Source: a virus. Taken from it: DNA of 33,021 nt. The translations under genes and the position numbers were made by a program. Position 1 is the first letter of the stretch; every line of letters begins with the position of its first letter. Below the pieces are notes generated by a model. The model was not told the origin of the DNA. It ran no database searches and saw nothing but the letters and a program-made list of their open reading frames with translations. Location: positions 1-33,021 of IMG/VR virus record IMGVR_UViG_3300033151_000693; one strand, written 5' to 3'. Shown piece after piece: positions 31,083 to 33,021 of this stretch.

Positions 31083-33021
31083 ATGGCTGATAAAGAAAAA
31101 ATGATGCCCGGAACTAAGATATTAGAAGAAGGGTCTTCACAATTAGCTAGTGATAGAGCTAAACGTATTAGTGGTCTTCACAGATCAGTTGATGATCTGG
31201 TTCAAGAGCAAAATAAAAAAAGACTACAAGTTTCAAATGAGATCAGTTCGTTAACAAAAGAACAGCAAAAGTTAATGCAACATCTAGAACTTGAGAGAAG
31301 CCAATTTACAAGCGAAACTGCATCAGCATATTCTGGAGTTATTAAAGGATTAGGTAATACAATTAAACAACTATCTATTGGTGTTAAAAATATCACTACA
31401 GAAACTGCTGGGGCATCATCTAACGCAATTAAACAATATGGTAAAGCAGTTGGTGAAGATATAAGTATTAACAAAACTAATACAATTGCTATGGCTCTTT
31501 CAAGGGCTACTCCACTTTTTGGTTACTTTGCAGCAAAATTTATGGAAACGGATGTGTTTCAAGATGCTGGTCGAAGAATTAAAGAAAGAATTGGTGATTC
31601 TGTATCAGAAGGTTTATCAAAAGCTGGTCATTCGGTTGCAGGAATATTTAAAAAAGGAAAAGAAGCTGAGCAACATGGAATGAGAGAAGATTTTGGAGCT
31701 GTTACTTCTGAAGTTAGCGGTTTAAGAAAGAAGATAGAAAAAGAACCACCTAAACTTCAAACTGGAGGTTATGTTAAAGAAGGTGGGTTAGTTCAAGTTC
31801 ATGCTGCTGAAGTTATTACACCTATTGATAAATTGCTGGCACAAATTGATGAATCAAGGAGCACAGAAATTGCAAAACGTCTCGGTGTAAGTATACAATT
31901 GATGTCGCAAACCATGAATAGATTAGAAACAGTTGTTGTTGAAAGAGAGAAAACACAGAAGGGAGTAATAAGTACATTTATTGAAGAGTTTAGAAGAGCA
32001 GGAGATCCGAGAACAGAATCATGGCAAGAAAGGCTACTTAAAGCCACAATAGAACTAAAAGTTGCAATGATAGGAACAACATCTCAACTTAGAATTGCAT
32101 GGCAACGTACTCTTCTTCAACATCCATCTTTTAGAGCTATGTTAATGTTTGGTCAAACAATGAAAACTGTTATAACAGCTCCATGGAAGATGCTTTTTGG
32201 AGCTAGAGGTGGATATTTATCAGATGTTAGACGAGCAACCAGAACAGATAATGTTTATATGAAAATGGTTAACCTTCTATCTATATTATATACAAAAGGT
32301 ATGCCAAAATTAGATTCAATTGCACTTTATACTAAAGCATCAGCAGAAGCTGCAATTGGAAGAGAAATAAAACCAGGAACAGCTTTAACTTATACATGGT
32401 TTGATAAAATTCGTGAGGCTATGACTAGTAGAAGTATAGTTTCAGCTGGATCATCGAGTTTTGATTCATTTGTTGACGCCCTTGGATTAGATAAAAGAGC
32501 TTTAAGAGATGCAGGAATTGAAGATTGGAGAGGTTTCTTCAGACCTGGTTTAGTAATGAGAAGAATGGGAGTTACTGGAGAAAATATAGGCGATATAACA
32601 GAAGAAGCAACACAAAGAGGAAAAGATGTTTTATCCTGTTTACTAGAACTTGTTAAGTTAAAGAGAGATCAAGAAGAAAGAGAAGGACCTCATTCACCAA
32701 GTATGGCACAAAATATTGCTGCAACTGCAAAAACTACCTATGCGAATTTTAAAGATAGAGTGAAAACAGAAAAGAAAAAACTATGGACACTTGACCGAAT
32801 AAAGAAAAGCGCCAAGGAACAAGTATCTAAACTAGGTGGTTTAAAAGGTTTCTTCAAAAAAATGGGAAAGAAAGTTTGGAGTTGGATTCCAATTATTTTT
32901 AACTTAATACGTAGCATCGTGAGTCCAATTTGGAAAATTGCAAAATGGATTGGAATGGCGTTAGGAACTGGAATCGGAAGTATAGGAACAGGAATTGCTG
33001 GAACAATTGGTGGAGTTGCCG
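31083..33021 (+). CDS. Probable tail tape measure protein (3' end outside the window)
   Basis: The frame opens at ATG 31083 behind TAGGAG and stays open to the last base, at least 646 residues, so the gene is cut by the window edge. The N-terminal 130 residues are helical with coiled-coil character (RSVDDLVQEQNKKRLQVSN). TGGYVKEGGLVQVHAAEVIT at residue 227 is a pattern typical of tape measure proteins ('GGxV.xGGxxxVHxxEVVxP'). Long helical stretches follow, then hydrophobic segments from about residue 600 (WSWIPIIFNLIRSIVSPIWK, then Gly/Ile-rich GTGIGSIGTGIAGTIGG). Such transmembrane-like segments near the middle or C-terminus are usual in tape measures that also help genome entry. Confidence 0.75.
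   Translation, partial: MADKEKMMPGTKILEEGSSQLASDRAKRISGLHRSVDDLVQEQNKKRLQVSNEISSLTKEQQKLMQHLELERSQFTSETASAYSGVIKGLGNTIKQLSIGVKNITTETAGASSNAIKQYGKAVGEDISINKTNTIAMALSRATPLFGYFAAKFMETDVFQDAGRRIKERIGDSVSEGLSKAGHSVAGIFKKGKEAEQHGMREDFGAVTSEVSGLRKKIEKEPPKLQTGGYVKEGGLVQVHAAEVITPIDKLLAQIDESRSTEIAKRLGVSIQLMSQTMNRLETVVVEREKTQKGVISTFIEEFRRAGDPRTESWQERLLKATIELKVAMIGTTSQLRIAWQRTLLQHPSFRAMLMFGQTMKTVITAPWKMLFGARGGYLSDVRRATRTDNVYMKMVNLLSILYTKGMPKLDSIALYTKASAEAAIGREIKPGTALTYTWFDKIREAMTSRSIVSAGSSSFDSFVDALGLDKRALRDAGIEDWRGFFRPGLVMRRMGVTGENIGDITEEATQRGKDVLSCLLELVKLKRDQEEREGPHSPSMAQNIAATAKTTYANFKDRVKTEKKKLWTLDRIKKSAKEQVSKLGGLKGFFKKMGKKVWSWIPIIFNLIRSIVSPIWKIAKWIGMALGTGIGSIGTGIAGTIGGVA

Noticed and set aside
1-33021. 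CRISPR array, tRNA genes or stop-codon reassignment
   Set aside because: I saw no regularly spaced direct repeats, no cloverleaf with acceptor CCA, and recognised genes end at TAA, TGA and TAG without in-frame stops.

Overview
The window looks like part of the genome of a very large tailed bacteriophage. It carries a T4-type terminase large subunit, a probable tape measure protein, a baseplate-hub-like protein, a Rad50/Mre11 (gp46/gp47-like) pair, an SF2 helicase and complete, unsplit beta and beta' subunits of a multisubunit RNA polymerase. Genes are packed head to tail with overlaps of a few bases. All lie on the + strand except one possible tiny minus-strand ORF. The DNA is AT-rich (about 30% GC in the stretches I counted), Shine-Dalgarno sites are strong, and TAA, TGA and TAG all act as ordinary stops. 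The SD usage fits a host that initiates through SD sites; I cannot name the host.

Layout. 1-2021: end of an unknown gene, QueD, helicase. 2021-7555: three small proteins that share one N-terminal motif (KSDF(V/I)TNSSS), interleaved with SbcD/SbcC, ending with a radical SAM protein that has a SPASM-like C-terminus. 7559-8257: two unknown small genes. 8254-14958: a cassette resembling ubiquitin-like conjugation. It holds an 884-residue protein with a possible E2-like N-terminal region, a JAMM peptidase of PRTRC-A type with zinc-ribbon tail, an E1/ThiF protein of PRTRC-ThiF type, a beta-grasp ubiquitin-like protein with an N-terminal helix-extension-helix (SAP-like) region, a strong terminator, a second E1-like protein, and a small E2-like protein with an HPN...C motif. 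14963-15386: two small charged proteins. 15392-21287: RNA polymerase beta', a DUF1040-like small protein, then beta. 21284-26908: small unknown genes, FolE2, a possible methyltransferase and a DUF932-like protein, closed by a terminator. 26975-33021: virion genes (baseplate-hub-like, terminator, regulatory gap, TerL, HExxH protein, tape measure running off the end).

How the genes may work together. FolE2 and QueD are two steps of the route from GTP towards preQ0, so the phage probably makes or boosts 7-deazaguanine for DNA or tRNA; QueE and QueC are not recognised here. The RNA polymerase should transcribe some phage gene classes. The JAMM, E1, Ubl and E2-like genes form the standout: a phage-encoded Ubl conjugation and deconjugation system placed directly before the RNA polymerase genes. 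The Ubl gene has clearly higher GC (about 42% by hand count) and its own terminator, which suggests high expression. The second standout is the NSSS-motif protein family next to a SPASM radical SAM enzyme, which could be substrate and modifying enzyme. All functional claims rest on motif reading, not on database searches.
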